The notes under the pieces were generated by a model. It saw nothing but the letters and a program-made list of their open reading frames with translations. It had not been told where the DNA came from and searched no databases. Positions 52,499 to 61,123 of a stretch of DNA of 64,000 nt are shown here, one piece after another; the stretch's first letter is position 1; every line of letters begins with the position of its first letter. The translations under genes and the position numbers were made by a program. This DNA is from Paenibacillus_G elgii_A (GTDB lineage: Bacteria > Bacillota > Bacilli > Paenibacillales > NBRC-103111). The stretch covers positions 96,079 to 160,078 of the forward strand of contig JBHJMN010000008.1 in assembly GCA_042219835.1 (NCBI GenBank), read 5' to 3'.

Positions 52499-53185
52499 AT
52501 GGCGATCGGCATTCATGATCTGACGCTGGCTTGGCTTGCCGGATTGCTTGGCGCGCCGCACTGCATTGGGATGTGCGGCGCAACCGTCTCCGGCTTTGCG
52601 CTGCAAGCGAAGACGAGTCCGCTGCGCTCCGTTCTGGCTTACAATGCCGGACGGATTGCAACCTACGCTGCGCTCGGGGCGTTTATGGGCGCGGTCGGCT
52701 CGTTCGTCGATGGTGCGGGGAAGCTGGCGAATGTGCAGGGGACAGCGAGCTTATTGGGCGGCTGTCTTATTTTGTTGTGGGCTTTGCGGCGTATCGCTCT
52801 CCCGCTGCATCGACTGGACCCGCATCGGCTGCCGCTTGTCCGGCGGCTTACGGCGCGGTACCGGACAGCTGAGGAGGCGGGGACCGCGGTCGCCAGCGGT
52901 CTGTTGCTCGGATTCCTTCCCTGCGGATTGACCTATGCGATGGAAATGAATGCGGCGGCGAGCGCAAGTCCGCTGCATGGCTTGCTGCTTATGCTGCTGT
53001 TCGGTCTGGGCACTGTGCCTGCGTTGGTTTCCGTTGGGCTATTTGCGGGCAAATTGAACAAGCGGCTGCGAAGTAAGGCCGCAATAGCCGGCCAATTCGC
53101 AGCCGTCTGGATCGGAGTGCTGTCCGTACTGCGGGGTTTGGCTGCGGCCGGATGGATTCCCAGTGTTCATCCCTGGCTTTGGTGA
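52499..53185 (+). CDS. SafE/DsbD-like membrane protein (CcoH-like)
   Basis: A 228-residue integral membrane protein of the sulfite exporter TauE/SafE, DsbD_2 type. It has the typical LLGAPHCIGMCGATVSGF motif near the N-terminus and LGFLPCGLTYAMEMNAAASAS in the second half, with six membrane segments. Such proteins often lie with copper ATPases and cytochrome oxidase assembly genes. ATG 52499 follows GGGGAAGAGA, 38 nt after copA, so the two likely form an operon. Confidence 0.82.
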   Translation: MAIGIHDLTLAWLAGLLGAPHCIGMCGATVSGFALQAKTSPLRSVLAYNAGRIATYAALGAFMGAVGSFVDGAGKLANVQGTASLLGGCLILLWALRRIALPLHRLDPHRLPLVRRLTARYRTAEEAGTAVASGLLLGFLPCGLTYAMEMNAAASASPLHGLLLMLLFGLGTVPALVSVGLFAGKLNKRLRSKAAIAGQFAAVWIGVLSVLRGLAAAGWIPSVHPWLW

Positions 53186-53306
53186 TAAATTGTAAGGGAT
53201 TGTCCTCAAAACCGCCATAAATAAAGTGAAAAATAGCCCGGGGGAGTCATAGGCAGGCCCCGGACGATTCGATACAGTGGAAACAGGCTAGGGAAAAAAC
53301 CGGATA

Positions 53307-53735
53307 TTATCGGACGGCGGTAAAAGGAAACTTGACCCGGAGCAATGTGTTACCGGTTGTCATCGACACGTCGGCAACGGACGATCCCGCCATGAGTGGA
53401 ATGCCTTCGCCGACGTACCGGCCGGCCTCCGTTTCCGTCAGGGTAAAGGGGCTCACGCCGCATAGCATTTGCGGCATTGAGATGGTGGCGGCCCCGGTCG
53501 CACCGCTCATCGGCCGGCCGGCCGCGTCGTGAAGCATAACGGTAAACGTGGCGGGCTTCAGCGTTGTGGCCAGGCTCGGGTAAAGCGACACTTGAATGCG
53601 GTAGCCTTCTACCATAAAATCCGTGACCGGCGGGAACTGTGGAGAGGTGGCGGCGAATTGCCGGAAGCCGAACCAAGTCCCCAGGACGATCATGGCGCCG
53701 AGGCCGAAGAGGCGAAGCCAAGCGGTGTTGGGCAT
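53307..53735 (-). CDS. FixH/YtkA-like membrane-anchored protein
   Basis: A 142-residue product with an N-terminal membrane anchor (LFGLGAMIVLGTWFGF) and an extracytoplasmic beta-sandwich domain resembling FixH/YtkA: VEGYRIQVSLYPSLATTLKPATFTVMLHDAAGRPMSGA..ISMPQMLCG..GEGIPLMAG. FixH-type proteins assist copper delivery to cytochrome oxidases. It is convergent with the SafE-type gene and divergent from the cytochrome c gene. The minus strand start ATG 53735 has CAGGGA upstream. Confidence 0.7.
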   Translation of the reverse strand: MPNTAWLRLFGLGAMIVLGTWFGFRQFAATSPQFPPVTDFMVEGYRIQVSLYPSLATTLKPATFTVMLHDAAGRPMSGATGAATISMPQMLCGVSPFTLTETEAGRYVGEGIPLMAGSSVADVSMTTGNTLLRVKFPFTAVR

Positions 53736-53827
53736 AGCGGCCGTATCCCTGCCTTTCCGGGAAATATCGTTTCATATGTATCCCGGGTCAAGCTCCAATA
53801 TTCCTCAAAACAAAGGTGGTCATGGTC

Positions 53828-54175
53828 ATGAAGCAAGCCTGGATCCCATTGGCGGTCGGATTGCTATTGTTAGCCGGAATTACAACGGCTTGCGGCGGGG
53901 ACAAAAGCGGTGCACCCGCGAACGCCCCCTCCAAAACGGCGGCAGGCGAATCGTCTAATGCGGCGGCGATTTACAAGGCGAACTGCGTCTCCTGTCACGG
54001 GGCCGATCTCTCGGGTAAAGTCGGGCCCAATCTTCAGAAGACGGGAGCCAAGCTGAGCCAAGAACAAATTGCAGCCAAGATTCAAAACGGAGGCGGAGGA
54101 ATGCCTTCCTACAAAAATACGTTAAAGGAACCCGAGATTCAGGCGTTGACGGAATGGTTGTCCGCCAAAAAGTAA
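53828..54175 (+). CDS. cccB: Lipoprotein cytochrome c (c551 type)
   Basis: A 115-residue monoheme cytochrome anchored by a lipid: lipobox ITTAC with Cys22, heme motif CVSCH (Cys53, Cys56, His57), and a distal Met probably in GGGGMPSYK. ATG 53828 has AAAGG 9-12 nt upstream. It should carry electrons to a terminal oxidase on the outer membrane face. Placed next to FixH-like and copper genes. The name follows the B. subtilis c551 homologue by type. Confidence 0.9.
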   Translation: MKQAWIPLAVGLLLLAGITTACGGDKSGAPANAPSKTAAGESSNAAAIYKANCVSCHGADLSGKVGPNLQKTGAKLSQEQIAAKIQNGGGGMPSYKNTLKEPEIQALTEWLSAKK

Positions 54176-54180
54176 ACGAA

Positions 54181-54221
54181 GGGAGTGCGTCCTGCCAAAC
54201 GGTGGACGCCTCTCTTTTTTT
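54181..54221 (+). terminator. Terminator after cytochrome c gene
   Basis: GGAGTGCGTCC and GGACGCCTCTC arms followed by TTTTTT. Confidence 0.85.
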
Positions 54222-54346
54222 AACCGTTTCATGAAATTGTCAAGGTTATCGCAGCAGCGGAGTGTTTTTTCGTTGGAAATTGTGGTATTTTGGTAAGCAA
54301 ACGGTTAAAATATACTGTTGATTCGAAAGGGGTTTGAACGGAAGCA

Positions 54347-54535
54347 ATGGCAACTATCATTTTGATCGTTTGCTTAATTGTTATGGGCACGTTCTTCAGC
54401 TTGGCTTTCGTGTGGCTGTTTCAGAAAAAAAAGGGACTTGCGATCAGCTTTACGATTTTGGGCCTCGCAAGCGCATTCGTGTTCTATTACGCCATTTTTG
54501 AGGGCTGGCTTCAGCTGCCGGATCGGTACAAATGA
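54347..54535 (+). CDS. Small two-helix membrane protein
   Basis: A 62-residue product with two hydrophobic helices (TIILIVCLIVMGTFFSLAFVWLF and GLAISFTILGLASAFVFYYAIF) separated by KKK. Function unknown. A candidate -10 TATACT is at 54311-54316, and AAAGGGG precedes. Its stop codon overlaps the ywbE start (ATGA), which supports it being a real gene. Confidence 0.7.
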   Translation: MATIILIVCLIVMGTFFSLAFVWLFQKKKGLAISFTILGLASAFVFYYAIFEGWLQLPDRYK

Positions 54536-54756
54536 GCGACGGACGCAAGCGCGCAAACGTTCTTCCGGGCGCCGAGGTGTTCATCGTCCTGAAGCAGGAT
54601 CAGCGGACCGGAAAGCTGACGCGCGGCATCGTGAAGGATCTGCTGACGAATTCGGCGACACATCCGCACGGCATCAAGGTGCGTTTGACGGACGGACAAG
54701 TCGGCCGGGTCAAGGAAATCGTCAATCCGGAAGCCAAGAAGCCGGAACAGAAATAA
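54532..54756 (+). CDS. ywbE: YwbE family protein
   Basis: A 74-residue basic protein of the YwbE (DUF2196) family: RANVLPGAEVFIVLKQDQRTGKLTRGIVKDLLTNSATHPHGIKVRLTDGQVGRVKEI. The fold is probably a small KOW-like beta barrel. Function is unknown. Translation is coupled to the small membrane gene by a 4-nt overlap. Confidence 0.88.
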   Translation: MSDGRKRANVLPGAEVFIVLKQDQRTGKLTRGIVKDLLTNSATHPHGIKVRLTDGQVGRVKEIVNPEAKKPEQK

Positions 54757-54815
54757 TCGTGCCTCTCCTTGCGTATCCTGTAGCATCTGCGAAAAACGAA
54801 GGGGAGAGCACTTTT

Positions 54816-55214
54816 ATGTCGGTTTGTCCGCTTCCGCCGGTGCCGTATGTTCCGCAACCGCCGGCTCATGCCCACGCATTCATTGGCTGGACCTCCGTGG
54901 CGCTTGGGCATTTCCATGGGGTCGAGATGTTCGTCTATGCTGCGAACGGAGACGGAACGGACGGGCACGTGCACAGGTATCAAGGGCATACGAAAATGGC
55001 GATGGGTCACTTTCACCGTTTCATCGGGATGACGGGACCGCCGATTACGCTGCCGGATGGCTCTCATTATCATGAGATCGACGCGCTGACGGACGACGAG
55101 CCGTTTGAGTTTAAGCAAAATTATTACAAGAGCGTGCTATCCGTCAAAAGGCACGCGCACAAAATCGCCGGACGAACCGGAACGGGGATCGGTTATGAGC
55201 CCCCGGGCTGGTGA
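54816..55214 (+). CDS. ymaF: YmaF family His-rich protein
   Basis: A 132-residue protein with repeated His motifs: PPAHAHAF, GHFHGVE, GHVHRYQGHTK, GHFHRFIG, GSHYHEID and RHAHKIAG. This matches the YmaF domain of B. subtilis. The regular spacing suggests metal binding, but no activity is known. ATG 54816 follows GGGGAGAG (54801-54808). The frame is open far upstream, but that part overlaps ywbE and is not used. Confidence 0.8.
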   Translation: MSVCPLPPVPYVPQPPAHAHAFIGWTSVALGHFHGVEMFVYAANGDGTDGHVHRYQGHTKMAMGHFHRFIGMTGPPITLPDGSHYHEIDALTDDEPFEFKQNYYKSVLSVKRHAHKIAGRTGTGIGYEPPGW

Positions 55215-55236
55215 GTGCCATAGTCTATCTTTATCT

Positions 55237-55268
55237 GACGCGGATTTGGATAATCCGGGTCTTTTTTT
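55237..55268 (+). terminator. Terminator after ymaF
   Basis: GACGCGGATT and AATCCGGGTC arms (one mismatch) followed by seven T. Confidence 0.8.
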
Positions 55269-55488
55269 GTTGGCCTTGTTTGCTCTGGAATTCAATGTAT
55301 TCGGATATACATTGTAAACATAAATCCAATGTGATTTAAACTAAGGAAATTACGATAAATCCGAGCTCGTTCTATTGGGCTGTTTTGTTTATATTCAAGA
55401 TCATTCAGAAAAACAGATGAAAACATTATTCCGAAATGAACTAAAGTGAGGTATACTTAAAAGGACTACGGGGAACGGGGGGAGCAAG

Positions 55489-56139
55489 ATGAAATCATGG
55501 CTGAGGAAACTACGGCCGCTGGGATCGATCTTTTGGGCCTTCTGCAAAATCAGTCCGGTCACGTTCGGCGGCGGCTACGCGATGATCCCTGTCATGGAAC
55601 GGGAGGTCGTCGTCAAACGTCGCTGGATCGAACCTGAAGAGATGATCGGCGTTTTATCGATAGCCGGATCGGCTCCGGGCGGTGTAGGCGTCAACGCGGC
55701 GGCGTTCATCGGTTATCGGCTGGCCGGGGTTCCGGGTGCCGCGGTGGCAGTCGGCGGAATGACGCTGCCGGCTTTTTTGATCGTATTTTTGCTGAGTCTT
55801 GTGTTTCGAGAGATGTATGCCCTGCCGAAAGTGGCTGCGGCTTTTCAAGGTATTCAAGCGGCGATTGCCGCCTTGATCATCGTATCGGCGTATAACATGG
55901 GAAAAAGCTCTATTGTGGACCGTACGACGCTGGCTACGGCGGTTTTTACGGTCATGCTGCTGCTTGTTTTTCATGTGCATCCGCTGCTGGTGATTTTGAT
56001 CGGACTCGTAATCGGGCATTTGCTTGTCCGCATGAAGCGAAAACTCGGCTATCGCGCGAACAAGCCTAAGGACAAGGAACCGCCAACTGCCGGGAATGGT
56101 TATAAATATGCCGATTACTTTATTGCGGACGGGATATAG
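55489..56139 (+). CDS. Chromate transporter half, first subunit
   Basis: A short-chain CHR family transporter (216 aa). FGGGYAMIPVMEREVV, SIAGSAPGGVGVNAAAFIGYRLAG and LPAFLIVFLLSLVF are the CHR half-domain motifs; about five or six membrane segments. In Firmicutes chromate transporters often occur as two half-size proteins encoded in tandem. The gene starts at ATG 55489 after GGGGGGAGC. Substrate may be chromate or sulfate; unproven. Confidence 0.88.
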   Translation: MKSWLRKLRPLGSIFWAFCKISPVTFGGGYAMIPVMEREVVVKRRWIEPEEMIGVLSIAGSAPGGVGVNAAAFIGYRLAGVPGAAVAVGGMTLPAFLIVFLLSLVFREMYALPKVAAAFQGIQAAIAALIIVSAYNMGKSSIVDRTTLATAVFTVMLLLVFHVHPLLVILIGLVIGHLLVRMKRKLGYRANKPKDKEPPTAGNGYKYADYFIADGI

Positions 56140-56154
56140 AACGGGGTGACGGTT

Positions 56155-56691
56155 ATGCTATGGAGCTTGTTTGCGGTGTTTCTTAAAATCGGTCTTGTCT
56201 CGTTCGGCGGAGGGTATGCGATGATTCCGCTGATACGGCATGAGGTGCTGCTCCACGGCTGGATGGAGGAGCGGCAGTTTACGGATATCGTCGCGTTGGC
56301 GGGGATGGCTCCGGGACCGATTGCGACGAACAGCGCCACCTTGATCGGCTACGAAACCGCCGGCGTTCCCGGAGCGATCCTGTCGACGCTCGGCATGGTG
56401 CTGCCGTCGCTGGCAATTATCGTGCTCATCGCCGCGTTCTTTTTCCGAATGCAGCAGCGGCCGTGGGTCAAAGCGACGTTCTACGGGCTGAAGCCGGTGG
56501 TAACCGGGATGATCGTCTACGCGGCGATTCATTTCAGTTTGCCGGGAAGCGGGGCCGATTGGATGAGCTGGCATACGGTCGGGATGCTGATTATTTTGGC
56601 GGTATGTCTCGGCGCTCTGATCAAATACCGCCTGCATCCGCTTGCGGTGATCGTCCTCTCGGGCGTGCTCGGAATCGCCTTTTTTCAATAA
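56155..56691 (+). CDS. Chromate transporter half, second subunit
   Basis: The partner half (178 aa), with the same motifs: FGGGYAMIPLIRHEVL, ALAGMAPGPIATNSATLIGYETAG. ATG 56155 follows GGGGTGA with 6 nt between; GTG 56146 is an alternative in the binding site. It starts 15 nt after the first half, so the two are one operon and probably assemble as a heterodimer. Confidence 0.88.
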   Translation: MLWSLFAVFLKIGLVSFGGGYAMIPLIRHEVLLHGWMEERQFTDIVALAGMAPGPIATNSATLIGYETAGVPGAILSTLGMVLPSLAIIVLIAAFFFRMQQRPWVKATFYGLKPVVTGMIVYAAIHFSLPGSGADWMSWHTVGMLIILAVCLGALIKYRLHPLAVIVLSGVLGIAFFQ

Positions 56692-56711
56692 ATCGAGAAT
56701 TGTACAGGCTT

Positions 56712-56736
56712 AGCCCCGTTATGGGGCTTTCTTTGT
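56712..56736 (+). terminator. Terminator after the chromate transporter genes
   Basis: AGCCCC (56712-56717) and GGGGCT (56723-56728) around GTTAT, then TTCTTT. Confidence 0.7.
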
Positions 56737-56743
56737 GCGGTTG

Positions 56744-56752
56744 TGGTACAAT
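56744..56752 (+). promoter_or_regulatory. Extended -10 element before hrpB
   Basis: TGG followed by TACAAT (56747-56752) with no clear -35; the terminator is just upstream. Confidence 0.35.
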
Positions 56753-56788
56753 AAAAACCGAATTTGCCGTACGTTGGAGTGAACGAAT

Positions 56789-59272
56789 ATGGGAGAACTG
56801 CCGATCGATCGCGTTTTAACGCAGTTGAAGGAGAAGCTGGGCAAGCATACGAATGCCGTGCTGGTAGCGCCGCCCGGCGCAGGCAAGACGACCCGCGTGC
56901 CGCTTGCGCTGCTGGACGAGCCATGGGTGGCCGGACGCAAAATTATGATGCTGGAGCCGCGCCGACTGGCAGCGAGAGCCGCCGCCCGGTATATGGCGTC
57001 CCGGCTCGGGGAGCAGGTCGGCGAAACGGTGGGTTACCGGGTCCGGCTGGATACGAAGGTCGGACCGAAAACGCGCATCGAAGTCATCACAGAAGGCGTG
57101 CTTACGCGCCTGCTGCAGGCCGATCCCGCACTTGAGGACGTGGCTGTCGTTATATTTGACGAATTCCATGAACGAAGCTTGCACGCGGATCTGGGCTTGG
57201 CGTTTGCTCTGGAGTCGCAGGCGGTGCTGCGGGACGACCTGCGCATCCTGGTCATGTCGGCTACACTGGACGCGGCTCCGGTTGCCGCACTGATGCGCGA
57301 TGCGCCGGTTGTGGTCAGCGAGGGCCGCAGTTATCCTGTGGAGACGCGGTATTTAAGCAAGCCTGTGGAAGGAAAACTGGAGCAAGCGGTAGTGGCGTGC
57401 ATCCGCCAGGCGCTGGCTGCCGAAAAAGGGGATCTGTTGGCGTTTTTGCCCGGAGCGGGGGAAATTCGGCGTGTGGAACGGCTGCTGCTTGAAGCGGGAC
57501 TTGATCCGCAGGTGAGGATCGCTCCCCTGTACGGGCAGCTTCCTCAAGGGGAGCAGGACATGGCTATTGCGCCGAGCGTGCCGGGTAAGCGCAAGGTCGT
57601 GCTCGCTACCTCTATCGCCGAATCGAGCTTAACCGTAGAAGGGGTGCGTATCGTCGTTGACGGCGGCCGGATGCGCGTGCCGCGGTTCTCGCCCCGGACG
57701 GGCATGACGCGGCTGGAGACGATCACCGTCTCGCGGGATTCGGCAGACCAGCGCCGCGGGCGTGCCGGACGTACGGCTCCCGGCATGTGCTACCGGCTCT
57801 GGACGGAGCAGGAGGACCGCCGGCTGGCCCCTCATCGGGCGCCCGAGATCATGGAAGCGGATCTGGCCGCTCTGGCGCTTGAGCTTGCCGCTTGGGGCGT
57901 CGCCGATCCGGCGCAGCTCGCTTGGCTGACGCCGCCGCCTGCAGCCGCCTATGGTCAGGCGGTTGCGCTTCTGAAGCAGCTCGGCGCAATGGGGGACGAC
58001 GGAGCGATGACCCCGCACGGCCGCCGCATGGCCGAGCTCGGCGTGTCGCCCAGGCTCGCGCACATGATGCTGCGGGCGATGCCGCTTGCGCTTGGCGGGC
58101 TGGCTTGCGAGCTGGCCGCGCTGCTAAGCGACCGCGACCTGCTGCGATCCCGGCCGGACTCGCCCAATGCGGACCTGCGGCTGCGCGTGGAGGCGCTTCG
58201 CGGAGTGGGTTCCGCGCAGGCGGCAGATCCGGCGGCCCGCCGCCGAATCGGGGCGGAGGCCGAGCAGGGGAAACGCGCTCTGGGCCTGCCGCTGGAGCAA
58301 CAAGACGAAGTGGACGCCTGCGGAATGCTGCTTGCGTTCGCCTATCCCGACCGCATCGCGCAAAATAAAGGAAGCGGACGCTTCCTGCTAAGCGGAGGAA
58401 GAGGCGGTTCGTTTTCAGGTCCTCAGCCGCTCTATGGCGAGAACTATTTGGTCGTCGCGGAGCTGGATGATCAGGGGGCGGACGGCCGCATCGATTTGGC
58501 GGCTCCGATCTCAGAGGAGCAGCTGCATCGGGTGTTCGCGAACGATATCGAAGTGGAGACCGCAGTCGCGTGGGACCGGGCGGCTCAAGCGGTCCGCGCC
58601 CGTAAACGGGAGAAGCTCGGCGCGCTTACCTTACGGGAAGCGTCGGTGGAAGCCCCGGACCCGGAGCAGGTGCTGAATGCGCTGCTTGAGGGCATCGTTG
58701 CCGAAGGCTTGTCCATGCTGCCGTGGACCAAGGCGGCGAAGCAACTGCGCGAGCGCATCGGCTTTATGCACCGGGTGGACCCGGCTTGGCCCGATGTTTC
58801 CGACGAGGCGCTGCTCGCGGGGCTGAAGGATTGGCTCGGCCCGCATCTGTACGGGCTCAAAAGCCGGGATGACCTCCAGCGGCTCTCGATGGCCGCGATT
58901 CTGGACGGCATGCTCCCGTGGCCACAGCGCCAGCAGCTCGACGACTTCGTGCCGACGCACATTACAGTGCCGAGCGGCTCGCGGATTCCGGTCGATTACA
59001 GCGATCCGGCGTCGCCGGTGCTGGCCGTGAGGCTCCAGGAGCTGTTCGGCCTGCGGGAGACGCCGCGCATCGGGGACGGCAAGGTGCCGTTGCTGCTGCA
59101 TTTGCTTTCCCCGGCACATCGGCCGGTACAGGTTACGCGCGATTTGGCGAGCTTTTGGCAGAACGCCTATTTTGAAGTGAAGAAGGATTTGAAGGGCCGC
59201 TATCCGAAGCACGTATGGCCTGATGATCCGCTCACGGCTTTGCCGACCAACCGCGCCAAGCCGCGCGTATAA
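56789..59272 (+). CDS. hrpB: ATP-dependent helicase HrpB
   Basis: A DEAH-box helicase of 827 residues. Walker A GAGKTT at 30-35, DEFH at 124-127 (DEAH motif II), SATLD, and QRRGRAGRTAPG in the second RecA domain; then the HA2-like region and the HrpB-specific C-terminal domain (QLDDFVPTHITVPSGSRIPVDYSDPASPVLAVRLQELFG, ~700-740). Its RNA target is unknown. ATG 56789 follows GGAGTGA. The GC content is visibly higher than in the backbone genes, a possible sign of transfer. Confidence 0.95.
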   Translation: MGELPIDRVLTQLKEKLGKHTNAVLVAPPGAGKTTRVPLALLDEPWVAGRKIMMLEPRRLAARAAARYMASRLGEQVGETVGYRVRLDTKVGPKTRIEVITEGVLTRLLQADPALEDVAVVIFDEFHERSLHADLGLAFALESQAVLRDDLRILVMSATLDAAPVAALMRDAPVVVSEGRSYPVETRYLSKPVEGKLEQAVVACIRQALAAEKGDLLAFLPGAGEIRRVERLLLEAGLDPQVRIAPLYGQLPQGEQDMAIAPSVPGKRKVVLATSIAESSLTVEGVRIVVDGGRMRVPRFSPRTGMTRLETITVSRDSADQRRGRAGRTAPGMCYRLWTEQEDRRLAPHRAPEIMEADLAALALELAAWGVADPAQLAWLTPPPAAAYGQAVALLKQLGAMGDDGAMTPHGRRMAELGVSPRLAHMMLRAMPLALGGLACELAALLSDRDLLRSRPDSPNADLRLRVEALRGVGSAQAADPAARRRIGAEAEQGKRALGLPLEQQDEVDACGMLLAFAYPDRIAQNKGSGRFLLSGGRGGSFSGPQPLYGENYLVVAELDDQGADGRIDLAAPISEEQLHRVFANDIEVETAVAWDRAAQAVRARKREKLGALTLREASVEAPDPEQVLNALLEGIVAEGLSMLPWTKAAKQLRERIGFMHRVDPAWPDVSDEALLAGLKDWLGPHLYGLKSRDDLQRLSMAAILDGMLPWPQRQQLDDFVPTHITVPSGSRIPVDYSDPASPVLAVRLQELFGLRETPRIGDGKVPLLLHLLSPAHRPVQVTRDLASFWQNAYFEVKKDLKGRYPKHVWPDDPLTALPTNRAKPRV

Positions 59273-59293
59273 TCGTTTTAGAAGGACAAAACA

Positions 59294-59365
59294 AAAGAGG
59301 CGGTACCATGTCCGTCCCATCCGGCTATGCTGCCGGGCGGGAAAGGAGACATAGGCCGCCTCTTT
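59294..59365. terminator. Long bidirectional terminator
   Basis: AAAGAGGCGG (59294-59303) and CCGCCTCTTT (59356-59365) enclose further complementary segments (ATGTC/GACAT, CCGGC/GCCGG). Read either way it ends in a T-rich tail, fitting the convergent hrpB and membrane-protein genes. Confidence 0.75.
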
Positions 59366-59372
59366 CGCCGTT

Positions 59373-59699
59373 TTATTTCCAATTTCGATATCCTTGGGAC
59401 TGGCCGATTCTGACAAGAATCCAGCCGAAGTAGATGACTGCTGCGGTCAATACCAGGCTGATGAACTTCGGCAGCCAGAAGATGATGAGCGCCGCGCCCG
59501 CCAGCATGACCAAGCCGCTGCACACGCGCTTAAGCGTCGTGTCCGCCGTCCTCCACAGCCAGTAGCCGAAGCCGATCATCGCTAGAGCAAAAATATACCC
59601 GAATAATCCGCTGATACCGCCCCAGCCGATCAATCCGATGATGCCAACCCCCATCAGGACGAAGCCGCCTATCGTCTGTATGTTCCATTTCAACTTCAT
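59373..59699 (-). CDS. Small integral membrane protein
   Basis: A 108-residue protein with four hydrophobic segments (IGGFVLMGVGIIGLIGW, GLFGYIFALAMIGFGYWLW, VCSGLVMLAGAALIIFWL, LVLTAAVIYFGWILV). It resembles the membrane region of LiaF/LiaI-like proteins, but I would not assign a function. Its SD AGGTGATG leads to ATG 59699 (upstream ATG/GTG codons are in the SD). It reads toward the bidirectional terminator. Confidence 0.65.
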   Translation of the reverse strand: MKLKWNIQTIGGFVLMGVGIIGLIGWGGISGLFGYIFALAMIGFGYWLWRTADTTLKRVCSGLVMLAGAALIIFWLPKFISLVLTAAVIYFGWILVRIGQSQGYRNWK

Positions 59700-59960
59700 C
59701 ATCATCACCTGACTTTCGTTCGTTTAGATCTTGTCTCTATTGTATACGAATTGCATGTCCGGTAAAACCGTCCTAAGGCGGTACGGAAGCTGGACTTTAG
59801 TCGAGGAGAACGGACGGATGGGAGCGATCCCCTTTTGCCACAGATTCGACATGAAATGACACGCGGAACCGGGAAAATGGCGGCTTAGACAGGCGTGCGG
59901 CGAGCTTTTTTCATGGGGCTGGGTTATAATGGAGGAAAAAATACATCAGAAGAGGACGAA

Positions 59961-61112
59961 ATGACGACGAATCAAGCGATACAAGAAGATGCGGCGACTT
60001 TTGTAACGTCGTGCTATGTAGAGTTGGGCAAAAGCGAGGAGGAAACGTGTCGGCGGCTCGCGGACGTTCGGGAAGAACTCTCCCGGCGCGGAACTTACGA
60101 GCTTACCTACGAAGAGCTTGCACATGGCGCGAGAATGGCTTGGCGAAACAGCAATCGCTGCATCGGCAGGCTGTTTTGGCCGTCGTTAAACGTGTTTGAC
60201 GACCGAGGGCTGGAGCGGGAAGACGACATTGCGAAAGCGGTATTCCGCCATATTGCCTATGGGACCAACGGCGGCATGATCAGGCCGTCGATCACGGTGT
60301 TTGCCGCAGAAACGGACGATCGGCGTATCCGCATCTGGAACCATCAGCTGATCCGCTATGCCGGATATGAAACCGGGAACGGAATCGTGGGCGATCCGGC
60401 CTCCATCCGGTTCACGAAAGTATGCATGAACTTGGGCTGGAGGGGCGCGGGCACGCCGTTCGACGTACTGCCGCTCGTCGTCCAAGTGAACGGGCGACCG
60501 CCCCGGTGGTATCCGATTCCCGACAATTTGGTGCTTGAGGTGCCTATTCAACACCCGGAATATGATTCGTTCGCCGGGCTGGGACTTAAATGGTACGCCG
60601 TTCCGTTTATTTCCGATATGCTGTTGGACATTGGCGGTGTCCGGTATACGGCGGCGCCGTTCAACGGCTGGTACATGGGAACGGAGATCGGCGCGCGCAA
60701 TTTGGCCGATCCGGACCGTTACCATATGCTGCCGAAAGTGGCCGAGCTGCTGAAGCTGGACACGTCGACCAAAGTATCCCTGTGGAAAGACAGAGCGCTG
60801 GTCGAGCTGAATGCGGCGGTTCTTCATTCCTTTAAGGCGGCAGGGGTCAGCATCGTAGATCATCATACGGCGGCGGAGCAGTTCCGGCGGTTCGAGCAGC
60901 AGGAAGAGCGAAGCGGCCGCCCGCTAACCGGGGATTGGACGTGGCTGATTCCTCCGGTTTCGCCGGCGGCGACGCATATTTTCCACCGGTCCTACGACGA
61001 TCGCATCGTCAAGCCGAATTATTTCCGCCAAGCTTGCCCGTACGACATCACGGACGCCGACGAAGCCGGGGTGCAGGCAGACCCGTCGGCCGACTTGCTG
61101 ACCAGAGGCTGA
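59961..61112 (+). CDS. nos: Bacterial nitric oxide synthase (oxygenase domain)
   Basis: Makes nitric oxide from arginine; bacterial forms lack a reductase domain and borrow cellular flavoproteins. The 383-residue protein has the heme-thiolate motif WRNSNRCIGR (Cys67), PFNGWYMGTEIG with the substrate-binding Glu, and WTWLIPPVSPAATHIFHR. ATG 59961 follows AGAAGAGGA. An ATAAT-rich -10 (TATAAT 59925-59930) lies upstream but without a clear -35. The alpha/beta hydrolase gene starts 11 nt downstream. Confidence 0.95.
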   Translation: MTTNQAIQEDAATFVTSCYVELGKSEEETCRRLADVREELSRRGTYELTYEELAHGARMAWRNSNRCIGRLFWPSLNVFDDRGLEREDDIAKAVFRHIAYGTNGGMIRPSITVFAAETDDRRIRIWNHQLIRYAGYETGNGIVGDPASIRFTKVCMNLGWRGAGTPFDVLPLVVQVNGRPPRWYPIPDNLVLEVPIQHPEYDSFAGLGLKWYAVPFISDMLLDIGGVRYTAAPFNGWYMGTEIGARNLADPDRYHMLPKVAELLKLDTSTKVSLWKDRALVELNAAVLHSFKAAGVSIVDHHTAAEQFRRFEQQEERSGRPLTGDWTWLIPPVSPAATHIFHRSYDDRIVKPNYFRQACPYDITDADEAGVQADPSADLLTRG

Positions 61113-61123
61113 GGAGCGGTTGT

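Noticed and set aside
53350..53775. Alternative minus-strand frame overlapping the FixH-like gene
   Set aside because: Arg/His-rich product with no membrane anchor; the other frame has a clear anchor and FixH-like domain.
55294..55313. AATGTAT/ATACATT inverted repeat in the AT-rich gap before the chromate transporter genes
   Set aside because: Short, AT-only arms and no promoter positioned on it; could arise by chance.
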